A stretch of 64,000 nucleotides of DNA from Bacteroides salyersiae WAL 10018 = DSM 18765 = JCM 12988 (GTDB lineage: Bacteria > Bacteroidota > Bacteroidia > Bacteroidales > Bacteroidaceae): positions 737,604-801,603 of the forward strand of contig NZ_KB905467.1 in NCBI RefSeq assembly GCF_000381365.1. Reading direction: 5' to 3'. The stretch's first letter is position 1, and every line of letters begins with the position of its first letter. Shown here one piece after another: positions 17,387-26,678 of the stretch. Below the pieces are notes generated by a model. That model did no database searches, had not been told where the DNA came from, and saw only the letters and a program-made list of their open reading frames with translations. The translations under genes and the position numbers were made by a program.

Positions 17387-17495
17387 GTCTCTCCCCAACC
17401 CTCTCCGTGGGAGAGGGAGATAAGTTAGTTTCATAACTGATTAATAAACAATAGTATCTGTACCCCCTCTCCTGCGGAGAGGGTTGGGGAGAGGC
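17387..17495. repeat. palindromic spacer repeat, copy B
   Basis: Second copy of the element at 6997-7107: ends CTCTCCCCAACCCTCTCC and GGAGAGGGTTGGGGAGAGGC, centre with TAAGTTAG and ACTGATTAAT. It ends 18 bp before the start of the TPR protein gene. Confidence 0.85.
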
Positions 17496-17513
17496 TTTAA
17501 AAACAATAAAATT

Positions 17514-19220
17514 ATGAAGAAATTCTTATTATTACCTTTTATATTTGTCTGCCTGTCGGTACAATGGAGTATGGCACAGGCGCCTAAATGGGTAGAGAAA
17601 GCCAAACGTGCCGTGTTCTCGGTGGTTATTTATGACAAAAATGATAAGATTCTGAATACCGGAAACGGCTTTTTTGTAACCGAAGACGGGGTGGCGTTGT
17701 CTGATTATTCCTTGTTCAAGGGAGCGGAACGCGCCGTTATTATTAATTCGGAAGGAAAGCAAATGCCGGTGGATGCCGTTTTGGGAGCGAATGATATGTA
17801 CGATGTCATCAAGTTCCGGGTAGCTATCACGGAAAAGAAAGTGCCTGCCCTTACAGTAGCTACTGTGGCACCGGCTGTCGGTGCAGAGGCTTACCTGTTG
17901 CCTTATTCCACTCAGAAAGACCGCACATGCACACAAGGAAAGGTAAAGAAGGTGACAAAAATAGAAGATAATTACAGTTATTATACGCTCGACATGCGTC
18001 TGAAAGATAAAATGGTGAGTTGCCCGGTGGCTGATGCCAACGGACAAGTATTCGGGCTTGCGCAAAAAGCGTCCGGACAGGATACTGCCAGTATCTGTTA
18101 TGCAGCCGGTGCCGCTTTCGCTATGTCGCAAGGCATCAGCGCATTGTCGCTCGGCGATATTACACTGCGGAACATTGGTATAAAGAAAGGATTACCCGAT
18201 ACGGAGGAGCAGGCGCTTGTATATTTGTATGTGGCTTCTTCGCAGGTAAGTCAGGAAGAATATGTGTCGTTGCTTGATGATTTTGTGAAACAATTCCCGA
18301 ATAGCCCGGACGGATACCTTCGTCGTGCTTCGACGTTTGTTTTTGGCGGTAAAGAGGATGCGGATTTCGATAAAGCGGCGGCGGATATGGAACGGGCTCT
18401 GAAAGTGGCCAAGAAGAAAGATGATGTGTATTATAACATATCCAAGCAGATTTATAATTATCAGTTGGGTAAACCTGAAAAGACCTATAAAGACTGGACA
18501 TATGAGAAAGCCCTGGATTATGTGCACAGTGCTTTGGCTATCGATTCATTGCCTGTATATGTGCAGTTGGAAGGCGATATTCTATTTGCAAAACAGGATT
18601 ATCCTGCCGCACTTGCCTGTTATGGAAAGGTGAACCGCAGTAATCTGGCATCGCCTGCCACTTTCTTTAATGCTGCCAAGACGATGGAAATGATGGATGC
18701 CGATCCGAAGGAAATTGTCATAATGATGGACAGTTGCATTGCCCGTTGCCCGCAGCCGGTTGCCGTAGCGGATGCCCCTTACGTGTTGGAGCGTGCACAG
18801 ATGAACATGAATGCAGAGCAATACCGGGCTGCCATGCTCGATTATGATACTTATTTTAATGCCGTGAGCGGGCAGGTGAACGATGTGTTCTATTATTATC
18901 GTGAACAGGCGGCTATTAAAGCGCGCCAATACCAACGTGCCCTTGATGATATAGCCAAAGCCATCGAACTTAACCCGAAAGAGTTGACTTATCGTGCGGA
19001 ACAAGCGGTGGTAAATCTTCGTGTGGGCCGTTATGAAGAAGCGTTAAAAGCTTTGGATGAGGCTTTGGCAGTCGATCCGAAGTATGCCGAAGCCTATCGC
19101 ATCATGGGTATTTGCCAGATACAAATGAAAAAGCAGGAAGAGGCATGTGCCAGTTTTGCAAAAGCCAAGGAATTGGGAGATACCAATGTGGATGAGCTGA
19201 TCAAGAAACATTGCAAATAA
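17514..19220 (+). CDS. exported TPR protein with degenerate trypsin-like domain
   Basis: A 568-aa protein with a signal peptide (about 1-21, ending SMAQA). Residues about 25-215 follow an HtrA/trypsin-like fold: GNGFFVTEDGVALSDYSLF, NDMYDVIKF and VSCPVADANGQVFGLA. In active proteases the matching positions read TNAHVV and GNSGSP; here the His position is Tyr and the Ser position is Val, while the Asp is kept, so it should not cut proteins. The C-terminal ~340 residues are tetratricopeptide repeats (for example YQRALDDIAKAIELNPKE, YEEALKALDEALAVDPKY), a protein-binding scaffold. The start at 17514 (MKKFLLLPF) is the one that gives a signal peptide. Confidence 0.75.
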   Translation: MKKFLLLPFIFVCLSVQWSMAQAPKWVEKAKRAVFSVVIYDKNDKILNTGNGFFVTEDGVALSDYSLFKGAERAVIINSEGKQMPVDAVLGANDMYDVIKFRVAITEKKVPALTVATVAPAVGAEAYLLPYSTQKDRTCTQGKVKKVTKIEDNYSYYTLDMRLKDKMVSCPVADANGQVFGLAQKASGQDTASICYAAGAAFAMSQGISALSLGDITLRNIGIKKGLPDTEEQALVYLYVASSQVSQEEYVSLLDDFVKQFPNSPDGYLRRASTFVFGGKEDADFDKAAADMERALKVAKKKDDVYYNISKQIYNYQLGKPEKTYKDWTYEKALDYVHSALAIDSLPVYVQLEGDILFAKQDYPAALACYGKVNRSNLASPATFFNAAKTMEMMDADPKEIVIMMDSCIARCPQPVAVADAPYVLERAQMNMNAEQYRAAMLDYDTYFNAVSGQVNDVFYYYREQAAIKARQYQRALDDIAKAIELNPKELTYRAEQAVVNLRVGRYEEALKALDEALAVDPKYAEAYRIMGICQIQMKKQEEACASFAKAKELGDTNVDELIKKHCK

Positions 19221-19247
19221 AATATCGATAGATCGTAATAAAAAAGG

Positions 19248-19286
19248 GAAACCCCTGTCCTCGCAGTAGGATAGGGGTTTCTTTTT
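19248..19286 (+). terminator. intrinsic terminator
   Basis: A 14-bp stem GAAACCCCTGTCCT (19248-19261) / AGGATAGGGGTTTC (19268-19281) with one mismatch-free core, followed by five T. It lies 28 bp after the TPR protein stop. The following 215 bp (to 19501) hold a CT run and AT-rich sequence with no gene I can support. Confidence 0.85.
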
Positions 19287-19501
19287 GGAGATTTTCATAA
19301 AAACACTCTCTCTCTCTCATCTCCTTTTCAGTCAAGTTTAGGTTTCGGTTTTATCAAAGTTAGTTTAGGTAATCTCTTGTATAACTATATAGTAAATGCA
19401 GCTTTTCAAAGAATACTGCACGGACATCCACTTTTTTTCTTATAATTTTTATCAAAATCTTTTTTTTCTTACCTTCGGAGCGGAAAATGATAAGAGTACG
19501 A

Positions 19502-19610
19502 GACCTCTCCCTAACCCTCTCCGTGGGAGAGGGGACTAAGTTGGTTTTATAACTGATTGATAATCATGAGTGTCTATTCCCTTCTCCTATGGAGAGGATT
19601 GGGGAGAGGC
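19502..19610. repeat. palindromic spacer repeat, copy C
   Basis: Third copy of the ~110-bp element: GACCTCTCCCTAACCCTCTC at the left and GGAGAGGATTGGGGAGAGGC at the right, centre with CTAAGTTGG and ACTGATTGAT. It ends 20 bp before ridA. Confidence 0.85.
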
Positions 19611-19630
19611 TATAAAAATTAGGAAATACA

Positions 19631-20005
19631 ATGAAAAAGGTAATTTGCAGTGAGAAAGCTCCGGGAGCTATCGGCCCTTACAGCCAGGCTATCGAAGCGA
19701 ACGGTATGGTATTTGTATCGGGACAGCTCCCCATTGATGCAGCCACAGGAATAATGCCCGAAGGGGTAGAAGCACAGGCCCGTCAGTCTCTGGAAAATAT
19801 CAGGCATATTCTTGAAGCAGCCGGATTGACAATGGCCGACATCGTCAAAACGACTGTCTTCCTTCAGGATATGTCTTTGTTTGCAGGGATGAACGGCGTA
19901 TATTCCACTTATTTCAACGGTGCCTTCCCGGCTCGTTCGGCTGTGGCGGTGAAGGCTTTGCCCAAAGATGCTTTAGTCGAGATCGAGTGCATTGCGGTTC
20001 GCTAA
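19631..20005 (+). CDS. ridA: RidA family reactive intermediate deaminase
   Basis: A 124-aa cytoplasmic enzyme that hydrolyses reactive enamine/imine products of PLP enzymes to keto acids and ammonia. The family signature is complete: KAPGAIGPYSQAIEANGMVF with the conserved Tyr, VSGQLPID, and near the C-terminus PARSAVAVKALPKDALVEIE, which carries the Arg and Glu of the active site. Its last 33 bases overlap the 3' end of folC on the other strand, an unusually long tail-to-tail overlap. Confidence 0.95.
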   Translation: MKKVICSEKAPGAIGPYSQAIEANGMVFVSGQLPIDAATGIMPEGVEAQARQSLENIRHILEAAGLTMADIVKTTVFLQDMSLFAGMNGVYSTYFNGAFPARSAVAVKALPKDALVEIECIAVR

Positions 20006-21271
20006 CAGATCGGCTACAATGAAACTACTGCCTCCTACAAAGATAAAATCTTTTGGGAGGCTTTTTTCTTGGGCGGCGCGTACGGCTTCGGTTACTGTGG
20101 GATAAGTATTGCCATGCAGTCCGAATTCACGGGCGGTTCTTTTTAACTCCTCTTCCGGCAATGCCCGTTTCACGCTGGCTTTTGTGAAATAGTACGTCGC
20201 ATCTTGTGGCAGCAGGTTCAGTACGCCACGGATATCTTTATCGTTCACCATCCCTATTACAATGTGAAGATGGTCGTATACGATTGATTTTATCTGTTGG
20301 GTGATGTAAGTAATTCCACCTGTGTTGTGTCCTGTGTCACAGATAAGCAGTGGGTGGTCACTTAGCTTTTGCCAACGTCCCATAAGTCCGGTCAGTTCGT
20401 TGACGCGGGCAAAGCCGTGGCGGATATTTTCTTCTTTGATGGCATACTCCAACGCTATTAGCTGTGACAGGGCATGAAGTATCGTATTGGTGTTTTTTAT
20501 TTGGTAATACCCTCCCAATTCTCCTTGCAGGCAGCCATATTCACGGGTTTCATATAGTAGTCCGTTATCGCTGTTTTCTGCTTTTAAAATCCGGTTATCG
20601 TCTTCTGCAAAAACAATGGGTGCGTGCATTTCTTCTGCTTTTCCTGCAAATACCGGTCGGGTCTCTTCTGTAGCCTCTCCGATGACAACAGGGGTTCCTT
20701 TTTTGATGATTCCGGCTTTTTCTCCTGCTATCTCGGCTAATGTGTTTCCTAAAAATTGCGTGTGGTCAAGACTGATGTTGGTTATGACGCATAGATCGGG
20801 GGTGATGATGTTGGTACAATCGAGACGTCCCCCCAACCCGACTTCAATGAGTGCTACATCCACTTTTTCATCGGCAAAGTAGCGGAAAGCCATGGCGGTG
20901 GTCAGTTCAAAGAAAGAAGGATGTAACGGTTCGAAAAAGCTCCGGTGCTTTTCTACAAAATCTACAACATACGTTTCCGGCATCATTTCTCCGTTGATCC
21001 GGATACGTTCGCGGAAATCAACCAGATGCGGAGATGTATAAAGTCCTACCCGGTAACCGGCTTCTTGCAGGATGGCTGCCAAGGTATGCGAACAGGAACC
21101 TTTTCCATTGGTGCCTCCCACATGTATCGTACGGTATTTCCGGTGGGGGTGTTCGAAGTATTCATCCAATGCTCTCGTGTTTGCTAATCCTTCTTTATAT
21201 GCTCCGCTTCCGATTTGCTGGAACATGGGGACACTCTCATATAAGTACTTTAAAGTGTTCTGATAGTCCAT
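19973..21271 (-). CDS. folC: bifunctional folylpolyglutamate synthase/dihydrofolate synthase
   Basis: ATP-dependent ligase that adds glutamate to dihydropteroate and to folates. The ATP loop HVGGTNGKGSCSHTLAAIL is near residue 51, YTSPHLVDFRERI near 80, and EVGLGGRLDCTNII near 143, with DHTQFLG after it. The C-terminal Rossmann-like domain contains LICDTGHNTGG (about 308). 432 aa is a normal length. It converges on ridA and overlaps it by 33 bp. Confidence 0.94.
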   Translation of the reverse strand: MDYQNTLKYLYESVPMFQQIGSGAYKEGLANTRALDEYFEHPHRKYRTIHVGGTNGKGSCSHTLAAILQEAGYRVGLYTSPHLVDFRERIRINGEMMPETYVVDFVEKHRSFFEPLHPSFFELTTAMAFRYFADEKVDVALIEVGLGGRLDCTNIITPDLCVITNISLDHTQFLGNTLAEIAGEKAGIIKKGTPVVIGEATEETRPVFAGKAEEMHAPIVFAEDDNRILKAENSDNGLLYETREYGCLQGELGGYYQIKNTNTILHALSQLIALEYAIKEENIRHGFARVNELTGLMGRWQKLSDHPLLICDTGHNTGGITYITQQIKSIVYDHLHIVIGMVNDKDIRGVLNLLPQDATYYFTKASVKRALPEEELKRTAREFGLHGNTYPTVTEAVRAAQEKSLPKDFIFVGGSSFIVADLLANRNALDLD

Positions 21272-21405
21272 CTTTTATAATATTTAACTGGCAAGAAATC
21301 TCTTTTGCCCTTTTATTTCTTATCTTAGGTGCGTCAATCTTTTATCGTAGTGACCGATTGCTTTACCGGATTGCAAATATCAACATTTTAAATCTAACGA
21401 AGAGT

Positions 21406-22731
21406 ATGGGAACAAAGAAAAATTTTGTGCTTGACACAAATGTTATCCTTCACGACTACAATTGCTTGAAGAATTTCCAAGAGAATGATATTTATCTCCC
21501 CATTGTTGTGCTCGAAGAACTGGATAAGTTCAAGAAGGGAAATGAACAGATCAACTACAACGCCCGTGAGTTTGTCAGAGAGCTCGATCTGATCACCGAT
21601 GACAATCTTTTTACCAGCGGTGCTTCGCTGGGTGAGGGGTTAGGGCGTTTGTTCGTTATAACGGGTGAGGTCGATTCTCCGGTAGTGCGTGATTCGTTTC
21701 CTTCGCGCAAGCCAGATCATCAGATTCTTGCCGTTGCCGATTATCTGGCGCGGAAACATGCCGATATGAAGACAATTCTGGTGACCAAAGATGTCAATTT
21801 GCGTATGAAGGCCCGCTCTATTGGGGTGGTTTGCGAAGATTATATTACCGATAAGGTAATTAACATCGATATTTTTGAGAAGTCCAACGAAATTTTTGAA
21901 GGCATCGATCCGGCACTGATCGACCGGATTTATTCTGCCCGTGAAGGTTTGGATATCAGCGAATTCGATTTTAAGAATGTCATTCATCCTAACGAATGTT
22001 TCATTCTGAAGAGTGACCGCAGCAGTGTGCTTGCCCGGTATAATCCTTTTACGCATACGGTTTGCCGGGTGAATAAGACGAAAAACTATGGAATCGAACC
22101 CCGTAATGCCGAACAGAGTTTTGCTTTCGAAATTCTGAATGATCCTAATGTGAAATTGGTGGCTTTGACCGGTAAAGCCGGTACGGGTAAAACCTTACTG
22201 GCATTGGCGGCTGCTTTGGGCAACTTGACCGATTATAAACAAATTTTGTTGGCACGCCCCATTGTCGCACTTTCAAACAAGGATTTAGGTTTTCTTCCGG
22301 GTGATGCCAAGGAGAAGGTGGCACCCTATATGCAACCTTTGTTTGATAACTTAAATGTTATTAAGCGGCAGTTTGCGGCCAATTCCACCGAAGTAAAGCG
22401 TCTGGAAGATATGCAAAAAAGTGAACAGTTGGTTATTGAAGCGCTCGCTTTCATACGCGGACGCAGTTTAAGCGAAACTTATTGTATCATCGACGAAGCC
22501 CAGAACTTGACTCCTCATGAAATAAAAACCATTATCACACGTGCGGGTGAAGGTACTAAGATGGTATTTACCGGAGATATTCAGCAGATCGACCAGCCCT
22601 ATCTGGATAGCCAGTCCAATGGATTGGTTTATATGATCGACCGTATGAAAGAACAGAACCTTTTTGCACATGTAAATCTTGTGAAAGGTGAACGCAGTCA
22701 GTTAAGTGAATTAGCCAGCAATTTGATGTAA
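21406..22731 (+). CDS. phoH: PIN domain-PhoH ATPase fusion
   Basis: A 441-aa protein joining an N-terminal PIN nuclease domain (KNFVLDTNVILHDYNCL with acidic metal ligands, VTKDVNLRMKA near 125) to a PhoH-type P-loop ATPase. Walker A is GKAGTGKTLLAL (about 263), Walker B is CIIDEAQNLTP (about 360), and GDIQQIDQP follows. PIN-PhoH proteins are proposed RNA helicase/nucleases. I chose the ATG at 21406; the frame stays open upstream for 370 bp but that part overlaps folC antisense and encodes nothing PIN-like. A hairpin terminator follows. Confidence 0.9.
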   Translation: MGTKKNFVLDTNVILHDYNCLKNFQENDIYLPIVVLEELDKFKKGNEQINYNAREFVRELDLITDDNLFTSGASLGEGLGRLFVITGEVDSPVVRDSFPSRKPDHQILAVADYLARKHADMKTILVTKDVNLRMKARSIGVVCEDYITDKVINIDIFEKSNEIFEGIDPALIDRIYSAREGLDISEFDFKNVIHPNECFILKSDRSSVLARYNPFTHTVCRVNKTKNYGIEPRNAEQSFAFEILNDPNVKLVALTGKAGTGKTLLALAAALGNLTDYKQILLARPIVALSNKDLGFLPGDAKEKVAPYMQPLFDNLNVIKRQFAANSTEVKRLEDMQKSEQLVIEALAFIRGRSLSETYCIIDEAQNLTPHEIKTIITRAGEGTKMVFTGDIQQIDQPYLDSQSNGLVYMIDRMKEQNLFAHVNLVKGERSQLSELASNLM

Positions 22732-22757
22732 TATTTGCTTGATATGCCAATGTTTAG

Positions 22758-22815
22758 AAAAGACATGGTAAACGTATGGTAATCTGATGGTTTCGATACG
22801 TTTATCATGTCTTTT
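22758..22815 (+). terminator. hairpin terminator after phoH
   Basis: AAAAGACATGGTAAACGTAT (22758-22777) pairs with 22796-22815 at 19 of 20 positions; the right arm ends in TCTTTTCC. Confidence 0.7.
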
Positions 22816-22894
22816 CCTGTTTTACATAATATTCATAAAATCAAAAGTTTTTTTATTATTTTGTTAAATAAAGCGGTGATTACTCAAAAAAATG

Positions 22895-22902
22895 TATCTT
22901 TG
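22895..22902 (+). promoter_or_regulatory. -7 promoter box of the capD-like gene
   Basis: TATCTTTG matches TAnnTTTG and is followed by CATCG, 34 bp before the ATG at 22937. A matching -33 box at normal spacing is not evident. Confidence 0.5.
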
Positions 22903-22936
22903 CATCGCCTAAAAAAACAAAAAAACTGTAGAACGG

Positions 22937-24841
22937 ATGAAATCGAAATTTTTTCAACGGTATCTTTCTTCGAAGGTACTGCCTATTTGGACTATTTTGT
23001 TAATTGATGTTTTTATCATTGTAGTTTCATGTATGTTGTCCTATGCACTTCGTTATGATTTTCGTAGCATTTTTCTGGACTCTTCTACGATTGATAGAAC
23101 CATTCTTTGGACAGTGATTATTAACTTGGTGTTCTTCCGGGTATTCCGTACGTACTCCAACGTACTCCGCTTCTCTTCCTTTGTGGATATTATGCGGATC
23201 TTCGTATCTCTCACAGTGTCATACGGTCTGTTGACACTTGTAAGCGTGATTTTGGAAGCATTCATGGATGTCAGGGTAGCACCGGTGAGTGTGTTGTTTA
23301 TGGCTTATATCATAAATTTTGCTTTGATGTCTTGTTCACGCATTGTTGTGAAGATGCTTTTCGAAGTTTTAAATTTTGATGGCAGCAAAACTACGAATGT
23401 TTTTATTTATGGTGCAAAAGAAGCAGGTGTCAACATTGCAAAATCATTGCGTGTGAATTTGCGTAACCATTATCGTTTGCGTGGTTTTATTGCTGACGAA
23501 CCCGAATTGATTGACAAAATTATGATGGGGGTAAAGGTGTATCCCAATGATGATACATTAATTGAAAAACTGGATGATCGTGATGTACATACCATTATCA
23601 TTTCTCCGGTCAAGATGGATCAACTGAAGAAAACGGATATGGCAGATCTCCTGTTGGCCCATAATGTGAAGTTGCTTACCGCCCCTCCCTTGAGTGAATG
23701 GGGAGGACAGCCTTTGAACCGTACTCAACTGAAAGAAATTCAGATTGAAGATCTCTTACAGCGTGAGCCGATTGAGGTGGATATTCATAAGATCGCCTCT
23801 CATCTGGAAGGAAAAAGGGTGATGATTACCGGCGCTGCCGGCTCTATCGGTAGTGAAATCATGCGTCAGGTTGCTTCATTCAATCCTTATAAGTTGATTT
23901 TGGTAGACCAGGCAGAAACACCTCTTCACGACATCCGTTTGGAACTGCAGGATCGCTGGAGAGATATCGATGCGGAAACCATTGTAGCCGATATTTCTAA
24001 TCAAACCCGTATTGAAGCGATATTCCGTGAATTCAGACCGCAATATATATTCCATGCAGCTGCCTACAAACATGTACCGATGATGGAAGATAACGTATCT
24101 GAATCTATACAGGTGAATGTGGCTGGTACGCGTATTTTGGCAGATTTGGCAGTAAAGTATGGTGCTGAGAAGTTTGTGATGATCTCTACAGATAAGGCAG
24201 TTAATCCTACGAATGTGATGGGATGTTCTAAGCGTATTTGTGAAATCTATGTACAGTCTTTGGCTAAGAAATTGCAGAAAAAAGGAGAAAGTACGGTGCA
24301 GTTCATCACTACCCGTTTTGGAAATGTGTTGGGATCCAATGGTTCTGTCATTCCCCGTTTCCGCGATCAGATTCAGCATGGAGGTCCTGTGACGGTAACT
24401 CATCCGGAGATTATCCGTTATTTTATGACCATTCCGGAGGCTTGTCGTCTGGTGCTCGAAGCCGGTAGTATGGGGAATGGCGGTGAAATCTATATCTTTG
24501 ATATGGGTAAGCCGGTCAAGATTGTCGACCTTGCCAAGCGTATGATCAGCCTTTCCGGACGTACCGACGTGAAGATAGAGTTTACCGGTTTGCGTCATGG
24601 AGAGAAATTGTATGAAGAACTGCTGAATGTGAAAGAGCTGACTAAGCCTACTTATCACGAAAAGATTATGATCGCTACCGTTCGTGAATATGATTATGAT
24701 GAAGTAAAAGAACGTATTGAGAATCTTGTTCAGTTGAGTTATACATACGACCAGATGAAGATTGTAGCAGCGATGAAAGATATCGTTCCGGAATTTGTAA
24801 GTAAGAATTCTTGCTTTGAAGCGCTGGATAAGAAGGACTGA
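22937..24841 (+). CDS. membrane-bound nucleoside-diphosphate-sugar dehydratase/epimerase (CapD/WbpM type)
   Basis: A 634-aa protein with four membrane helices in the first ~150 residues, a CoA-binding-like Rossmann region (TNVFIYGAKEAGVNIAKSL, about 155) and a catalytic short-chain dehydrogenase domain. GAAGSIGSEIMRQV (about 300) binds NAD(P); the TDKAVNPTNVMGCSKR stretch (about 418) carries the Met-x-x-x-Lys that replaces the usual Tyr-x-x-x-Lys in this family. Relatives are UDP-GlcNAc 4,6-dehydratases that start synthesis of N-acetylated deoxysugars for capsules and O-antigens. It is 10 kb from the capsule operon and on the opposite strand, so it may serve several polysaccharides. Confidence 0.88.
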   Translation: MKSKFFQRYLSSKVLPIWTILLIDVFIIVVSCMLSYALRYDFRSIFLDSSTIDRTILWTVIINLVFFRVFRTYSNVLRFSSFVDIMRIFVSLTVSYGLLTLVSVILEAFMDVRVAPVSVLFMAYIINFALMSCSRIVVKMLFEVLNFDGSKTTNVFIYGAKEAGVNIAKSLRVNLRNHYRLRGFIADEPELIDKIMMGVKVYPNDDTLIEKLDDRDVHTIIISPVKMDQLKKTDMADLLLAHNVKLLTAPPLSEWGGQPLNRTQLKEIQIEDLLQREPIEVDIHKIASHLEGKRVMITGAAGSIGSEIMRQVASFNPYKLILVDQAETPLHDIRLELQDRWRDIDAETIVADISNQTRIEAIFREFRPQYIFHAAAYKHVPMMEDNVSESIQVNVAGTRILADLAVKYGAEKFVMISTDKAVNPTNVMGCSKRICEIYVQSLAKKLQKKGESTVQFITTRFGNVLGSNGSVIPRFRDQIQHGGPVTVTHPEIIRYFMTIPEACRLVLEAGSMGNGGEIYIFDMGKPVKIVDLAKRMISLSGRTDVKIEFTGLRHGEKLYEELLNVKELTKPTYHEKIMIATVREYDYDEVKERIENLVQLSYTYDQMKIVAAMKDIVPEFVSKNSCFEALDKKD

Positions 24842-24867
24842 TTTTAGATAGATTATCGATAATAAAG

Positions 24868-24921
24868 AAAATCAGGTATCGACCTCCTATGTCATTCGCA
24901 TAGCGTCGGTACCTGATTTTT
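24868..24921. terminator. bidirectional terminator
   Basis: AAAATCAGGTATCGAC (24868-24883) pairs with GTCGGTACCTGATTTT (24905-24920), one mismatch, with A and T runs on both sides. It separates the converging capD-like and dihydroorotate-dehydrogenase-like genes. Confidence 0.8.
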
Positions 24922-25006
24922 ATTAGGACTTTAGAATCTGTTTGTTTGGGCTTTTGAGAAATAAAAGAGAAAAGAGTTGACAACCAGAACCGGACCTAAA
25001 GTTTTT

Positions 25007-25978
25007 TTATTTGCTGCTAAAGTATTTCAAGAATTGAGTACGTTCCCACATATTGATACCTTGCACATCTTTTGCATTCAGTTTTCCTTTGAATTGCGCG
25101 ATGTTTTTAAAGCCTTTACCTTCCATCCATGTTTGGAGGAAACGGGTCATTTCTCCGATATACATATTGGTATTCTGATAGATTGCACTACAAACCTCGA
25201 CAGCCGATGCTCCTGCCAGAATTGCTTTTACAACAGCTTCCGGTTTGTGTATGCCGCCTGACGCCGCATAATCGATTTTATCTACCATTGCCGAAGCAAT
25301 GCCGATCCAACGAAGCGTCTTAGACAAGTCAGAAGCATTACTGAATACATTGCCGGAAATATGCTCCATCTTTTCGATATCGATATCCGGTTGGTAGAAA
25401 CGGTTGAACAATACGACTGCCGCTGCACCGTTGGCGTAAAGTTGATCGATAAGGGTTACCGGATTGGTCAGATTGTCGCCCAACTTCATGATGACAGGAA
25501 GCTTTACCACTCGCTTGATGTGGCTTAAAATATCGATATGACGTTGCTCGAACGATCCGTACTTATATTGAACGTCTGACTGGAGTGCCAGTATGTTGAT
25601 TTCCAATGCATCAGCGCCGGCTTCTTCTATCTGTTTTGCGAAATCTATCCATTCCGAATCCGTATAGCAATTGATGCTTGCGATGATGGGAATATCACAA
25701 ACCTTTTTACTCTCTTTGATCAGCTCCAGATATTCGGAAAGTTTATGTTCCCGGATATATTCGGCCAGATAATCATTTCCTTCCGAATAGGTAGGATCTT
25801 TCAACTGGTCGGCTTCTATGAATATTTGCTCTTCAAAAAGTGATTTCAGTACAATGGCTCCGGCACCGGCTTCGGCCAACTTTTTGTTCTTTCCGGCACT
25901 GTTTGTTAGGCCTGAACTGCTAATGATGATGGGATTCTTTAGTTGAAGCCCTGCAAAAGTAGTTTTTAAATCGGTCAT
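25007..25978 (-). CDS. dihydroorotate dehydrogenase-like protein
   Basis: A 323-aa FMN TIM-barrel protein of the PyrD family. LKNPIIISSSGLTN opens the barrel, KLGDN and ASGGIHKPEAVVKAILAGA (about 240) form the FMN phosphate site. The loop that carries the catalytic Cys in class 1A enzymes (usually NxSCPN) reads EINILALQSD, with no Cys, so it may not oxidise dihydroorotate; it could be a related dehydrogenase. Members of this branch are widespread in Bacteroidetes alongside a genuine pyrD. The next gene upstream is a YggS-type protein on the same strand, 31 bp away. Confidence 0.85.
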   Translation of the reverse strand: MTDLKTTFAGLQLKNPIIISSSGLTNSAGKNKKLAEAGAGAIVLKSLFEEQIFIEADQLKDPTYSEGNDYLAEYIREHKLSEYLELIKESKKVCDIPIIASINCYTDSEWIDFAKQIEEAGADALEINILALQSDVQYKYGSFEQRHIDILSHIKRVVKLPVIMKLGDNLTNPVTLIDQLYANGAAAVVLFNRFYQPDIDIEKMEHISGNVFSNASDLSKTLRWIGIASAMVDKIDYAASGGIHKPEAVVKAILAGASAVEVCSAIYQNTNMYIGEMTRFLQTWMEGKGFKNIAQFKGKLNAKDVQGINMWERTQFLKYFSSK

Positions 25979-26009
25979 GATATATAGTTTTTTTATAATG
26001 AATGATATA

Positions 26010-26678
26010 CTAATAATTTCTTTCTCCGAAAATCTTGCTTCCTACCCGTACTAATGTACTCCCTTCGGCAATAGCCTGATGATAGTCGTGCGACATCCCC
26101 ATAGATAGTTCACAGAAGTTGTCCGATTCCGGAAAATAAGTTTCTTTCAATTCTTTAAATAGCTTATTTAAAGAACAAAATTCCCTGTCTATTTGTTCAG
26201 TATCATCGGTGTTGCTGGCCATGCCCATAAGTCCGCATATCTGTACATTGTCCAAGTGTTTCCACTCTCCGGCAGCCAACATTTCTCTACATTCTTCAGC
26301 ACTGAAGCCGAATTTTGTCTCCTCTTGTGCAATGTGCAACTGTATCAGGCATTTAATGACTCTGTTTACTTTAGCAGCCTGTTTGTTGACTTCTGTAAGT
26401 AATTTGTATGAATCGATTCCGTGAATCATAGCTACATAAGGAACCATATACTTTATTTTGTTCGTCTGCAAATGTCCGATGAAATGCCATTCGATGTCTT
26501 TAGGAAGACTCTCATATTTGGTTGTCATTTCCTGTACTTTGCTTTCTCCAAAAATACGCTGTCCCGCGCTGTAAGCTTCTTCTATCGCCTCATTGGGATG
26601 GAATTTCGAAACAGCAACCAGACGGACTCCCGCAGGCAGTTCGACCAGTACTTGCTTTAAATTCTCCGAAATATTCAT
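26010..26678 (-). CDS. YggS family PLP homeostasis protein
   Basis: A 222-aa single-domain alanine-racemase-fold protein that binds pyridoxal 5'-phosphate and helps control its free level, without known catalysis. The PLP lysine is in LVAVSKFHP (about residue 25), with FGESKVQEM, WHFIGHLQTNK (about 74) and the C-terminal SMGMSHDYHQAI and RVGSKIFGER. Length and motifs are standard. It is followed on the same strand by the dihydroorotate-dehydrogenase-like gene. Confidence 0.93.
   Translation of the reverse strand: MNISENLKQVLVELPAGVRLVAVSKFHPNEAIEEAYSAGQRIFGESKVQEMTTKYESLPKDIEWHFIGHLQTNKIKYMVPYVAMIHGIDSYKLLTEVNKQAAKVNRVIKCLIQLHIAQEETKFGFSAEECREMLAAGEWKHLDNVQICGLMGMASNTDDTEQIDREFCSLNKLFKELKETYFPESDNFCELSMGMSHDYHQAIAEGSTLVRVGSKIFGERNY

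Noticed and set aside
21034..21405. Long N-terminal extension of the PhoH protein
   Set aside because: The open frame runs antisense through folC; the PIN domain starts naturally at the ATG at 21406.
25007..25978. Genuine pyrD
   Set aside because: The loop that should carry the catalytic Cys has none, so I kept the broader name dihydroorotate dehydrogenase-like.
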